From NCBI RefSeq assembly GCF_013001025.1, contig NZ_CP053021.1, positions 4,347,001 to 4,411,000 on the forward strand: a DNA stretch of 64,000 nucleotides, written 5' to 3'. The stretch comes from Sphingobium yanoikuyae (GTDB lineage: Bacteria; Pseudomonadota; Alphaproteobacteria; Sphingomonadales; Sphingomonadaceae). Below are positions 41,506 to 50,208 of this stretch, one piece after another. A program made the position numbers and the translations under genes. Numbering within the stretch: the first letter of the stretch is position 1; the number at the start of each line of letters is the position of its first letter. The notes beneath the pieces are model-generated. The model was not told the origin of the DNA. It saw only the letters and a list, made by a program, of their open reading frames with translations, and ran no database searches.

Positions 41506-42710
41506 GCCGCCTGCCCTGCGCGATCGTCATCGGCCTGGAAAATGCGATCAGCCTGACCATCGTCCGGGAACTCGGCCGCCATGGCGTGCGGGTCCATGGC
41601 GTCGGGCCGGCAACCGGCATCGCGGCGGCATCGCGCTACTGCACGGACAGCACCGATCGGCCGTCAGGCCCGGCGGCTGATTGGCTGCCCGACCTGATCG
41701 CCCGGACCGGTGCCCGCGCCGTCTTCGCCATTTCGGAGACCGATCTGCTCGATCTGGCGCTGCTGCCGCCGATGATCGGCGATTGCCATATATTGGTTCC
41801 GCGCGCCGAAGCGCTCAACCAGGTGATCGACAAGCGTCGCACCCTGGCGGTCGCATCGGCGCAGGGCCTGTTGATACCGCGAACCTGGCAACCGATGGCC
41901 GGCGACGATTTCCAGGCCCATGCCGCATCCATGCCCTATCCGCTGGTCGCCAAATGGGCCAATCCGCCGGCGGTGATGCCATTGCTTGAGCGGGCGGGGC
42001 TGGAATGGATCAAGGCGGAATATGTGCGGACGCCGGATGCGTTGCAGGCGCTGCTTGCCCGCTATCGTCCGGTCGGTATCTGGCCGATGATCCAGCAATA
42101 TTGCGGCGGTGTTGGCCTGGGACAGATGCTGTTCATGGCCGATGGTGATGCGACCCTGCATTTCCAGCATCGCCGCCTGCACGAATGGCCGCCCGAAGGG
42201 GGCGTATCGACCCTGTGCCGTGCCGAACCGCGCGACCGCCATGGGCAACAGATGGCATTGTCCGAACAATTGCTGCGGGCGCTCGGCTGGCAGGGGCCGG
42301 CGATGGTCGAATATCGCTATGATGCAGGCAGCGGTCATTATTGGCTGATGGAGGTGAACGGCCGTTTCTGGGGCAGTTTGCCGCTGGCTGGCCATTGCCA
42401 TGCCCATTTCGCCTGGGAAGCCTATCGCCGGGCGGTGCTGGGTGAAACGGATGCGGCGCCCCTGCCCCACGATACCCTGCGCGCCCGCTACATGGTGCCG
42501 GAAACCAAGCGTCTGCTGCGATTGCTGATGGGGGGAAAGATCGCCGATCCCTTCTTCCGGGCCCGCCCATGGCGCGACCTTTGCACCTATCTGCTCGGCT
42601 TCCTCGACCCGTGCATGCGCTATTATGTCTTCAGCTTCAGCGATCCCCGGCCGCTGCTGCGCGATCTGGGGCAGATCGTCAGGAAGGCGTTGCGCCGGGA
42701 TAAGTCCTGA
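41502..42710 (+). CDS. ATP-grasp carboxylate-amine ligase-like protein
   Basis: A 402-residue protein with a GTG start (VSRLPCAIVIGLENAISLTIVRELGRHGV) overlapping the deacetylase stop by 4 bases. It has a PreATP-like N-terminal Rossmann region and an ATP-grasp fold with YPLVAKWANPPAV (Lys), WPMIQQYCGGVGLGQMLF and the metal loop MVEYRYDAGSGHYWLMEVNGRFWGSLPLA (Glu-x-Asn). Members form amide or peptide bonds between a carboxylate and an amine, often on cell-surface carbohydrates or small peptides. The substrate is unknown. It overlaps the convergent phosphatase gene by 32 bases. Confidence 0.85.
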   Translation: MSRLPCAIVIGLENAISLTIVRELGRHGVRVHGVGPATGIAAASRYCTDSTDRPSGPAADWLPDLIARTGARAVFAISETDLLDLALLPPMIGDCHILVPRAEALNQVIDKRRTLAVASAQGLLIPRTWQPMAGDDFQAHAASMPYPLVAKWANPPAVMPLLERAGLEWIKAEYVRTPDALQALLARYRPVGIWPMIQQYCGGVGLGQMLFMADGDATLHFQHRRLHEWPPEGGVSTLCRAEPRDRHGQQMALSEQLLRALGWQGPAMVEYRYDAGSGHYWLMEVNGRFWGSLPLAGHCHAHFAWEAYRRAVLGETDAAPLPHDTLRARYMVPETKRLLRLLMGGKIADPFFRARPWRDLCTYLLGFLDPCMRYYVFSFSDPRPLLRDLGQIVRKALRRDKS

Positions 42711-43230
42711 TCAGCGCCGTCACCGCCTGCTCGATCCGCTGCAGGCAATGCGCCATGTAGCGATCGTTCAGGCCATAGGGATCGTGAAGATGCGGCATCA
42801 TCGGCTGTGTCCAGGTGCCGAGCAACTGGCGCGGCAGGTGCGACAGGCGGGCATCGGCATCCAGTCGATGCAGTTGCCGCACTTCCATCGCCAGCAGCAG
42901 GTCGCCAGGCTGCGGCTGATAGTCCGTCCTGTCGAGCGCCTTGTGGGCAGACAGGTCATGGCCCAGGGCCTGCGCCGCCGCGATTGCCGGATCATGGGCC
43001 GGTCGTCCGGTGGTGGTCGACAGGCCGAAGGAGGCCGTGCGGGCGCCGGCCTTGTGGGCCACCACATCGGCAAAGGCGCTGCGACAGATATTGCCCTGGC
43101 AGACGAAGACCAGCCGACGCACCTCGGCCGGGTCTGGACGCAGCGTGGCCGATTGCCCCAGCGCGAGCTGCGGATAGGACAGGGCCAGGCGCACCAGACC
43201 GCGAAATGTGCCGAACCGCGCGTTGATCAT
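42679..43230 (-). CDS. low-molecular-weight protein tyrosine phosphatase-like protein
   Basis: A 183-residue protein with the P-loop signature VFVCQGNICRSAFAD (C-x5-R-S; catalytic Cys about residue 44) and the general-acid Asp region in MPHLHDPYGLNDRY. The approximately 35-residue N-terminal extension (NARFGTFRGLVRLALSYPQLALG) is not standard. LMW-PTPs near surface polysaccharide genes dephosphorylate BY-kinases. It is convergent with the deacetylase/ATP-grasp pair, so a link in function is plausible but inferred. Confidence 0.87.
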   Translation of the reverse strand: MINARFGTFRGLVRLALSYPQLALGQSATLRPDPAEVRRLVFVCQGNICRSAFADVVAHKAGARTASFGLSTTTGRPAHDPAIAAAQALGHDLSAHKALDRTDYQPQPGDLLLAMEVRQLHRLDADARLSHLPRQLLGTWTQPMMPHLHDPYGLNDRYMAHCLQRIEQAVTALIRTYPGATPS

Positions 43231-43321
43231 GCGACGGTGCCGATGGGGAGCAGGGAATCCATTGAAAGGGCCTTAGCCCAAACAGGTTGCGATTTCCCTC
43301 CCCCTGTGGCTAGCCGCAAAG

Positions 43322-44356
43322 ATGCGATCAACAAAGGACAGTCCGCAGGGAAGCGATTCCACCATTGCCGATGTCGCCGCTGCGGTGGGCGTCTCGATCC
43401 GCACGGTATCACGGGTTCTCAACCAGTCGCCCAAGGTCAATGCGGAAACCCGCGAGCGCGTCCAGAAGGCGATTGCGGCGCTCAACTTCCGTCCCTCCAT
43501 GCGCGCCCGCGCCTTCGCCATGGGCCGCTCCTTCCTGATCGGCATGGTCCATAATGATCGCAACGCGCTGGTGCTCGACGCCGTGCAGCGCGGTATCGTG
43601 GGCGAAGCGGGCCGGCGCGGTTATGAACTGGTGGTCCATCCCACGCCCATGGATGCCGCCGCATCGGTCGAGGATGTGCTGCAATTCGTCCGTCGCTCGC
43701 GCACCGACGGTCTGGTGGTGCTGCCGCCGGTATCGGGCATTGCCGGACTGCCCGAAGCCCTGGCGCGCGAGCATATTCCCGCCGTTGCCCTGTCAGCCCT
43801 GCCGATCACCGGCTATGCCGATGTGATCCTGTCGCCCGAGCGCGAGGCGGCTGCACAGGTGGCGCGCTATCTCCTCGATCTTGGCCATCGCCGCATCGCG
43901 ATGGTCGGCGGCCCGGCCAATGCCATTTCCGCGCAGGAGCGCCGGGCTGGCTTTGTCGAGGCGCTGGCCGCCGCCGGTGTCACTTTGCTGGACGAGGCGG
44001 AGGGCGATTATGGCTTCCAGTCGGGCCTTGCCGCCGCCGAGCGCTTCCTGTCGCTGCCGACCGCGCCCACGGCGATCTTCGCGGCCAATGACGTCATGGC
44101 TGCCGGCGTCCTCAAATGCGCCGGAATCAAGGGCATTGCCGTTCCGCAGTCGCTGTCGGTCGTCGGCTTCGACGGCAGCCTGTTGTCGCATGTCGTGTCG
44201 CCGGCGCTCACCACCATCTGGCGCCCCTTTGGCGACATGGCGCGGATCGCGACCCAGCAGTTGATCGACCGGATCGAGGGGCAGGCCGTGACCGCCGAAC
44301 TGCCCCCGCCGCTGCGCCTGGTGGAGGCGGAATCGAGCGGTCCCGCCCCCGCCTGA
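43322..44356 (+). CDS. LacI-family transcriptional regulator, probably of hexuronate use
   Basis: A 344-residue regulator. The N-terminal HTH is TIADVAAAVGVSIRTVSRVLNQSPKVNAET with hinge helix NFRPSMRARAFAMG, followed by a periplasmic-binding-like effector domain (GYADVILSPEREAAAQVARYLLDLGHRRIAMVGG and FAANDVMAAGVLK). Its location beside uxaC and uxaA suggests it represses hexuronate catabolism, with a hexuronate or its breakdown product as inducer. A LacI-like operator candidate lies at 45802-45815. Effector and targets are inference. Confidence 0.9.
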   Translation: MRSTKDSPQGSDSTIADVAAAVGVSIRTVSRVLNQSPKVNAETRERVQKAIAALNFRPSMRARAFAMGRSFLIGMVHNDRNALVLDAVQRGIVGEAGRRGYELVVHPTPMDAAASVEDVLQFVRRSRTDGLVVLPPVSGIAGLPEALAREHIPAVALSALPITGYADVILSPEREAAAQVARYLLDLGHRRIAMVGGPANAISAQERRAGFVEALAAAGVTLLDEAEGDYGFQSGLAAAERFLSLPTAPTAIFAANDVMAAGVLKCAGIKGIAVPQSLSVVGFDGSLLSHVVSPALTTIWRPFGDMARIATQQLIDRIEGQAVTAELPPPLRLVEAESSGPAPA

Positions 44357-44360
44357 CCGA

Positions 44361-45770
44361 TCAAAGCCGATAGGCGCGGCGCACCAGCCCGACGGTCAGT
44401 TCCTGCGCCAGCTCGCCCGCTTCCCAGTCGGCCAGCCGATGTTCGGCGACCAGCCGCGCCAGGAAGGCGCAGTCGATGCGACGGGCGACATCATGCCGCG
44501 CCGGGATCGACAGGAAGGCGCGGGTGTCGTCGTTGAACCCGACCGTATTGTAGAAGCCGGCGGTCTCCGTCGTCATCTCGCGGAAGCGGCGCATCCCTTC
44601 CGGGCTGTCATGGAACCACCAGGCCGGGCCCAGCCGCAGGCAGGGATAATGGCCGGCCAGCGGCGCCAGTTCGCGGGCATAGGTGGTCTCGTCCAGGGTG
44701 AAGAGAATGATGGTCAGATTGGCGTCGTTGCCGACCACGTCCAGCATCGGCTTGAGGGCACCGACATAGTCGGTGCGCATCGGGATGTCGGCGCCCTTGT
44801 CGCGACCATGGCTGTGGAACAGCGCCGCATTATGGTTGCGGCAGGAACCGGGATGGATCTGCATCACCATGCCGTCCGCCTGGCTCATCTTGGCCATTTC
44901 GGTCAGCATCTGGGCGCGGAACAGCTCGGCATCGTCGGCATCGGCCGAGCCGCCGACGATCTTCGCGAACAGCGCCTCGCATTCCACGGTCGACAGGTTG
45001 GCGGTGCGCGGCGTCGCAAAGCCATGATCGGTCGCGGTTGCACCCATGGCGCGGAAATCGGCGCGGCGCTTGGCATGGGCGGCCAGATAGCCTTGCCAGC
45101 TTTCGACATCCTCGCCGGTCATGTCGCCGAAGCGGACCAGCGCGCCCCGAAATTCCTCATGCTCGGGGTCGATCACCGAATCCGGGCGATAGGTGGTGAC
45201 CACCCGCCCCTGCCAACCGGATTCCCGGATCGCCTGATGATGGCGCAGATCGTCGTCCGCGCCTTCGGTCGTCGCCAGCAATTCGATATTGAACCGCTCG
45301 AACAGCGCGCGCGGACGGAAGGCGTCGGTGGTGAGTGCCGCGTTGATCGCATCATAGACCTGGTCGGCGCTCTGTGCGTCCAGCGCCACGTCCAGCCCGA
45401 ACACTTCGGCAAAGACATGGTCCAGCCACATGCTCGACGGGGTGCCCCGGAACAGATGATAATGGCTGGCGAACAGGCGCCATGCCGCGCGCGGATCGGT
45501 ATCGGGCAGGCCGCCACGATGCGGCACGCCCAGATCGTCCAGCGCGATGCCCTGCGAATAGAGCATTCGGAACAGATAATGGTCGGGCGCCAGCAGCAGT
45601 TCGGTCGCGTTGGACCAGGGGGCATTGGTGGCGAACCAGGCCGGGTCGGTATGGCCATGCGGGCTGATGATCGGCAGGTTGGCGACTTCGGCATAGAGCG
45701 CGCGGGCGATCGAACGGGTCGTGGGATCGGCGGGAAACAGGCGGTCGGGCGACAGGGTAAGCGGATGCAT
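44361..45770 (-). CDS. uxaC: glucuronate (uronate) isomerase
   Basis: A 469-residue amidohydrolase-fold enzyme. ISPHGHTDPAWFATN gives the metal His-x-His, and later LLATTEGADDDLRHHQAIRESGW and FTLDETTYARELAPLAGHYPCLRLGPAWWFHDSPEGMRRFREMTTETAG match UxaC strongly. It converts glucuronate to fructuronate and galacturonate to tagaturonate. It is divergent from uxaA across a 64-base promoter region and converges on the LacI regulator gene (4 bases between stops). Confidence 0.95.
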   Translation of the reverse strand: MHPLTLSPDRLFPADPTTRSIARALYAEVANLPIISPHGHTDPAWFATNAPWSNATELLLAPDHYLFRMLYSQGIALDDLGVPHRGGLPDTDPRAAWRLFASHYHLFRGTPSSMWLDHVFAEVFGLDVALDAQSADQVYDAINAALTTDAFRPRALFERFNIELLATTEGADDDLRHHQAIRESGWQGRVVTTYRPDSVIDPEHEEFRGALVRFGDMTGEDVESWQGYLAAHAKRRADFRAMGATATDHGFATPRTANLSTVECEALFAKIVGGSADADDAELFRAQMLTEMAKMSQADGMVMQIHPGSCRNHNAALFHSHGRDKGADIPMRTDYVGALKPMLDVVGNDANLTIILFTLDETTYARELAPLAGHYPCLRLGPAWWFHDSPEGMRRFREMTTETAGFYNTVGFNDDTRAFLSIPARHDVARRIDCAFLARLVAEHRLADWEAGELAQELTVGLVRRAYRL

Positions 45771-45801
45771 GGCGATCTCCTTGTCCGCCGGTTACCGCCT
45801 T

Positions 45802-45815
45802 GTGCCAACGCTGGC
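45802..45815. promoter_or_regulatory. LacI-type operator candidate between uxaC and uxaA
   Basis: TGCCAACGCTGGCA, a 14-base palindrome with a single mismatched pair and the central CG typical of LacI-family operators. It sits in the short divergent promoter region of uxaC and uxaA, the position expected of a shared operator for the adjacent LacI regulator. No second copy was found near the regulator gene. Confidence 0.5.
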
Positions 45816-45834
45816 AATGGCCTATTCCAAACCC

Positions 45835-47346
45835 ATGTCGATCCTTGCCGAAACCGCCCCGCTGCTGGCCCTTCAGGTCGCGCCCGAAGATGATGTCGCC
45901 GTCGCCCTGCACCCGCTGGAGGCAGGGCAGACCGTGCGGGTCGGCATGGTCGATGTGCCGTTGCGCGATCCGGTCCCGGCCGGGCACAAGTTCGCGCTGC
46001 ACGATATCGCGGCCGGCGCGCCGGTCCGCCGCTATCGCGCGCCGATTGGCCTGGCGACGCGGGCGATCCTGGCGGGCGAGCATGTCCACAGCCATAATCT
46101 CCACACCGCGCTTTCGGGCGAACGGGCCTATCGCTTCATCGGTGCGCAGCCGCAGCCGCTATCCCCGACGGACCGGCCCGTTCCGCATTTCCGCGGTTAT
46201 GTCCGCGCCGACGGCAGTGTCGGCACGCGCAACGAGATCTGGATTCTTCCCACCGTCGGTTGTGTCGGCCGGCTGGGTGAGCGGCTGGCGATGAAGGGGG
46301 CGGCGCTGGCGGAGGGACGTATCGATGGCGTCCATGCCTTCAATCACCCCTTTGGCTGCTCGCAACTCGGCGCCGATCTGGATGGCACGGCCGCGATTCT
46401 CGCCTCTCTGGCGCTCAATCCCAATGCTGGTGGGGTGTTGCTGCTCGGGCTGGGCTGCGAATCCAACCAGCTCGATGCGCTGCTGTCGCGCATTCCGCCC
46501 GATCGGCGCGCCCGGCTGCGCACCGTCCGCGCGCAGAGCGAAAGCGACGAGTTCGAGGCCGGCATGACGGCGCTTGCTGAACTGATCGATCTCGCCAGCG
46601 CGGATCAGCGGCAGGATGTGCCGCTTTCGGCGTTACGCCTAGGGGTCAAATGCGGTGGCTCCGATGCAATGAGCGGGCTCACCGCCAATCCGCTGATCGG
46701 TCGGATGGCCGATGCCGTGGCGCAGGCGCAAGGCAGCGCGATCCTGACCGAAATTCCGGAGATTTTCGGCGCGGAAACGCTGTTGATGCAGCGTGCCGAG
46801 AATGAGGCCGTGTTCGATCGGCTGACGCAGGTGGTCAACCGCTTCAAGCGCTATTTCCTCGACCATGGCGAGCCGGTGTCGGAAAATCCCAGTCCCGGCA
46901 ATATTGCCGGCGGCATCACCACGCTGGAGGAAAAATCGCTCGGCGCGGTGCAGAAGGGCGGGATCGCCACCGTCACCGACGTCATCGACTATGGCGACCG
47001 GATCAGCCGCACCGGCCTCACCATATTGGAAGGCCCCGGCAATGATGCCGTGTCGACCACGGCGCTGGCAGCGGCTGGCGCAACCCTGACCTTGTTCTCG
47101 ACCGGTCGCGGCACGCCGCTCGGCAGTCCGGTGCCGACGGTCAAGATCGCGTCGAACAGCGCGCTGGCCGATCGCAAGCCGGGCTGGATCGATTTCGACG
47201 CCGGACGCGTCCTGCAGGAAGGGATGGATGCCGCGGCCGATGCGCTGCTGGCGCATATCATCGCGATTGCCAGCGGTGCGCCGGCCCGGAACGAGCTGAA
47301 TGACGAACGCGCCATCGGCATCTGGAAGCGCGGCGTAACCCTTTAG
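45835..47346 (+). CDS. uxaA: altronate dehydratase
   Basis: About 503 residues, starting MSILAETAPLLALQVAPEDD; an ATG six codons upstream (MAYSKP) is an alternative. The N-terminal SAF domain (about residues 10-95) ends with the metal motif GEHVHSHNLHT. The catalytic UxaA domain follows with FRGYVRADGSVGTRNEIWILPTVGCV, HPFGCSQLG, LRLGVKCGGSDAMSGLTANPLIG and DFDAGRVLQEG. It dehydrates D-altronate to 2-keto-3-deoxygluconate. Altronate oxidoreductase (uxaB) and the KDG enzymes are not in the window, so only part of the pathway is local. Confidence 0.95.
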   Translation: MSILAETAPLLALQVAPEDDVAVALHPLEAGQTVRVGMVDVPLRDPVPAGHKFALHDIAAGAPVRRYRAPIGLATRAILAGEHVHSHNLHTALSGERAYRFIGAQPQPLSPTDRPVPHFRGYVRADGSVGTRNEIWILPTVGCVGRLGERLAMKGAALAEGRIDGVHAFNHPFGCSQLGADLDGTAAILASLALNPNAGGVLLLGLGCESNQLDALLSRIPPDRRARLRTVRAQSESDEFEAGMTALAELIDLASADQRQDVPLSALRLGVKCGGSDAMSGLTANPLIGRMADAVAQAQGSAILTEIPEIFGAETLLMQRAENEAVFDRLTQVVNRFKRYFLDHGEPVSENPSPGNIAGGITTLEEKSLGAVQKGGIATVTDVIDYGDRISRTGLTILEGPGNDAVSTTALAAAGATLTLFSTGRGTPLGSPVPTVKIASNSALADRKPGWIDFDAGRVLQEGMDAAADALLAHIIAIASGAPARNELNDERAIGIWKRGVTL

Positions 47347-47411
47347 TTTTTCGCCCAAGGATCAATGGGCGTTGGAGCGATCCGTCCGTGTGGGACCGGA
47401 GGATGCCGGGA

Positions 47412-47450
47412 GAATAAGCCCGGTGCCGCGCCATCAGGCGGGCACCGGGC
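47412..47450 (-). terminator. intrinsic terminator of the HU gene
   Basis: On the minus strand GCCCGGTGCC (plus 47441-47450) pairs perfectly with GGCACCGGGC (plus 47418-47427), followed by TTATTCT. It begins 8 bases past the HU stop codon. Confidence 0.85.
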
Positions 47451-47457
47451 CAGTTCC

Positions 47458-47733
47458 TCAGCCGTTCAGCTTGTCCTTGACCGCCTTGGCGGGGGTGAAG
47501 GTCAGCTTCTTGGCGGCAGCGATCTGGATGGTCGCACCGGTCGAAGGGTTGCGGCCTTCGCGGGCGGGCGTGTCCTTGACCTTGAACTTGCCGAAGCCGT
47601 TGAGCGAAACTTCTTCGCCCTTCGCGGCAGCATCGGCGATCGCGGCGAACACGCCATCGACCAGCTTGCGAGCATCGGCCTTGGTGATGTTGTTGGCCGA
47701 AGCCAGGCTGTCGGCGAGGTCGCTGTTGTTCAT
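47458..47733 (-). CDS. HU-family nucleoid-associated DNA-binding protein
   Basis: A 91-residue protein starting MNNSDLADSLASANNITKADARKLVDGVF, with the DNA-binding arm GFGKFKVKDTPAREGRNPSTGATIQIAAAKKLTFTPAKAVKD, complete for the HU/IHF fold. HU bends and compacts DNA non-specifically. The start is chosen at the conserved N-terminus; a longer reading frame upstream has no similarity. It stands alone between uxaA and the tRNA gene, with its own terminator. Confidence 0.95.
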   Translation of the reverse strand: MNNSDLADSLASANNITKADARKLVDGVFAAIADAAAKGEEVSLNGFGKFKVKDTPAREGRNPSTGATIQIAAAKKLTFTPAKAVKDKLNG

Positions 47734-47932
47734 GGAATAGACTTTCCTTTGTTGTTGGCGCGCATTGCATAGCTGGCACGAAAGCCAAGGTCCATCGGTC
47801 CTGAGCGTCCGATTGCGCTTAAAAGTGCGGTTAATGCGGCGTTTCAGACGCTTTGTGCATGCGTGCATGCCAACCGGCCGGTCAAAGGCCGATGTTGCGG
47901 CCTGAGCGGCCGGATCATTATCAAGGGAAAGG

Positions 47933-48024
47933 TGGCGGAGACGGAGGGATTCGAACCCTCGGTAGCCCCTTAAGGCTACGACGGTTTAGCAAACCGCTGG
48001 TTTCAGCCACTCACCCACGTCTCC
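47933..48024 (-). tRNA. tRNA-Ser(GCT)
   Basis: On the minus strand the acceptor arm GGAGACG pairs with CGTCTCC, discriminator G, and an encoded CCA at the 3' end (plus 47933-47935). The anticodon loop TTGCTAA gives anticodon GCT (plus 47988-47990), reading AGC/AGU. A long variable arm (GTAGCC/GGCTAC) marks it as a class II serine tRNA, and the T-loop reads GGTTCGAATCC. Confidence 0.97.
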
Positions 48025-48255
48025 GCACGAATTTGCCTACCGGAAACCGGGAGGCAGTGGCTAGGCGACGGGCTATAGCGACGGCTTCGATCCATGGCAA
48101 CGGTCCAAATGTGCGATTTTTCATGCGGATTTGCACAATCGGATTCAATCTGGCTTAGAATCGACTCCGGTGGGCGTTCGTTCATTGTCGTTTCAGCTTG
48201 GCGACGGATAATCTGACGGATGTTTTCAAGAGCGGGCTTCGGGGAGTATCGGGTA

Positions 48256-49059
48256 ATGATCGGCAGCATGGGGCGCACGGGCGCCCGCTTCGCACGGGTG
48301 GGTGCCCTGATGGCGGCACTCGGCGGGCTCCTGCTGGCGCCGGTCGCCAGCGCGCAGATCCGCACGGTCGATCCCAACACGGCGATCGATTCCGATCTTG
48401 CGCCGCCGCCGGTCCAGAACAGCACGCCGACCGATCCGGGCGTCGACTCCAGCCTGCCGCCGCCAGCCAGCTCGACCGATTCCGGCACCTATAATGCCGC
48501 CCCCGCTGTCGGCGGTGCCACCGCCACCGGCGCGCCGGTCACCTCCAATTCGCCGCCGGCCGCGATGGCACCGGGCGAATCCTATCAGGAAGATGATCTG
48601 ATCGGCGCGGCCGAAGGCGTGTTCGGCAAGGGTGCCGAGGGCCTGGCCGGCATCATCGAGAAGATCCTCAAGGATCAGGGCCAGCCCAATGCCTATATTT
48701 CCGGGCGCGAGGCGTCGGGCGCCTTCGTGGTCGGCCTGCGCTATGGTTCGGGCACGCTCAACCACAAGATCGAGGGCAAGCGCGAAGTCTATTGGACCGG
48801 CCCGTCGATCGGCTTCGACGTCGGTGGCAATGCCGCCAACACCTTCGTCCTGGTCTATAATCTCTATGACAGCCAGGATCTCTACCATCGCTTCCCGGCG
48901 GCCGAAGGCACCGCCTATCTGGTCGGTGGCTTCACCGCCAGCTATCTGCGCTGGGGCAGCGTGGTGCTGATCCCGATCCGCCTGGGCGTCGGTTATCGCC
49001 TCGGCGTCAATGCGGGCTATATGAAGTTCAGCGAAAAGCGGACCTGGCTGCCCTTCTGA
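48256..49059 (+). CDS. eipA: EipA family (DUF1134) envelope integrity protein
   Basis: A 267-residue protein starting MIGSMGRTGARFARVG, with GGGGAG 9 bases upstream. A signal peptide ends ASAQ, then a Pro/Ser/Thr-rich linker (to about residue 100), then the DUF1134 domain (EGVFGKGAEGLAGIIEKILKDQGQPNAYISGREASGAFVVGLRYGSG, and WTGPSIGFDVGGNAANTFVLVYNL). EipA of Brucella is a periplasmic protein needed for envelope integrity, with expression tied to cell-cycle regulators. The stop is 3 bases before the convergent dinB stop. Confidence 0.9.
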   Translation: MIGSMGRTGARFARVGALMAALGGLLLAPVASAQIRTVDPNTAIDSDLAPPPVQNSTPTDPGVDSSLPPPASSTDSGTYNAAPAVGGATATGAPVTSNSPPAAMAPGESYQEDDLIGAAEGVFGKGAEGLAGIIEKILKDQGQPNAYISGREASGAFVVGLRYGSGTLNHKIEGKREVYWTGPSIGFDVGGNAANTFVLVYNLYDSQDLYHRFPAAEGTAYLVGGFTASYLRWGSVVLIPIRLGVGYRLGVNAGYMKFSEKRTWLPF

Positions 49060-49062
49060 CGG

Positions 49063-50160
49063 TCATAGCAGGGAGAGCTGGGCGCCCGCGTCGCCGCTCT
49101 CCCCCGCTTCTCCCTCGCCTTCCAGATTATGGATGCCCAGGCCCAGCAGCCGGGCCCCCATGCGCAGCGGCAATTGCGCCTTCAGCAGCGTACAGCCAGC
49201 GTCCACCAATTGTTCGACCGATCGAACCGGCGCGGCAAAGCTGCGCGACCGGGTGATGATGCGGAAATCGGCGAACTTCACCTTCAGCACCACGGTCCGG
49301 CCATAGGCCTGCGCCTTCTCGATCCGGGCCCACAGGCTTTCCGCTATCCGCTCGATCTCGCGCAGCAAGGCGTCCTCGGCGACAAGATCCTCGAAGAAGG
49401 TGTCCTCGACGCTGACCGACTTGCGCTCCTGCCGTTCATGCACTGGCCGATCGTCCTCACCCCGCGCGGCGCGATAATAAAAGAGCGCGCTGCTGCCGAA
49501 ATGGGTCTGGAGGAAGGGCAGGTCGCGATCGCGCAGGTCGGCGCCGGTCTCGATCCCCAGCTTGTGCATCCGTTCGGCGGTGACCGGGCCGATACCGTGA
49601 ATCCGCCGCACCGGCATGCGCGCCATGAAGTCGGCGCCTTCCGCCGGCCGCACCACGCACAGCCCGTCGGGCTTGTTCTGGTCCGACGCCAGCTTGGCGA
49701 TCAGCTTGTTGTAGGACACGCCCGCCGATGCGGTGAGGCCCGTTTCTTCCTGGATCAGTCGCCGGATTTCCCGCGCCACCTGCGTCGCCGATGCGATCCC
49801 CGGCTTGTTCTGCGTCACGTCCAGATAGGCCTCGTCGAGCGAGAGCGGCTGGATCATGTCGGTGAAGCGCGCAAAGATCGCGCGGATCTGGGCAGATACG
49901 CTGCGATAGACCTCGAAGCGCGGTTTCACGAACAGCAGGTCTGGGCATAGCCGCCGCGCTCTTGCACCCGGCATCGCCGATCGCACGCCGAATTTTCGCG
50001 CTTCATAGCTGCAGGTGGCGACCACGCCGCGCGGACCGCCACCACCGACGGCAATTGCCTTGCCGCGCAGGCTGGGATCGTCGCGCTGTTCGACCGACGC
50101 ATAAAAGGCGTCCATGTCGATATGGATGATCTTGCGCAGCGCGGGCGGCGGGGCGTCCAT
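49063..50160 (-). CDS. dinB: DNA polymerase IV (Y family)
   Basis: A 365-residue translesion polymerase: HIDMDAFYASVEQRDDPSL (first catalytic Asp), the steric gate region and KPRFEVYRSVSAQIR, the catalytic loop LSLDEAYLDVT (Asp-Glu), and ASAGVSYNKLIAKLASDQNKPDGL. The little-finger domain follows with ERKSVSVEDTFFEDL. No beta-clamp motif is obvious beyond the C-terminal LSLL. No LexA operator was identified upstream by eye. Confidence 0.95.
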   Translation of the reverse strand: MDAPPPALRKIIHIDMDAFYASVEQRDDPSLRGKAIAVGGGGPRGVVATCSYEARKFGVRSAMPGARARRLCPDLLFVKPRFEVYRSVSAQIRAIFARFTDMIQPLSLDEAYLDVTQNKPGIASATQVAREIRRLIQEETGLTASAGVSYNKLIAKLASDQNKPDGLCVVRPAEGADFMARMPVRRIHGIGPVTAERMHKLGIETGADLRDRDLPFLQTHFGSSALFYYRAARGEDDRPVHERQERKSVSVEDTFFEDLVAEDALLREIERIAESLWARIEKAQAYGRTVVLKVKFADFRIITRSRSFAAPVRSVEQLVDAGCTLLKAQLPLRMGARLLGLGIHNLEGEGEAGESGDAGAQLSLL

Positions 50161-50208
50161 GGCCGGCCTTATGCCACCATGGGAACGAAAGGGAAACAGT
50201 CGGGCGTG

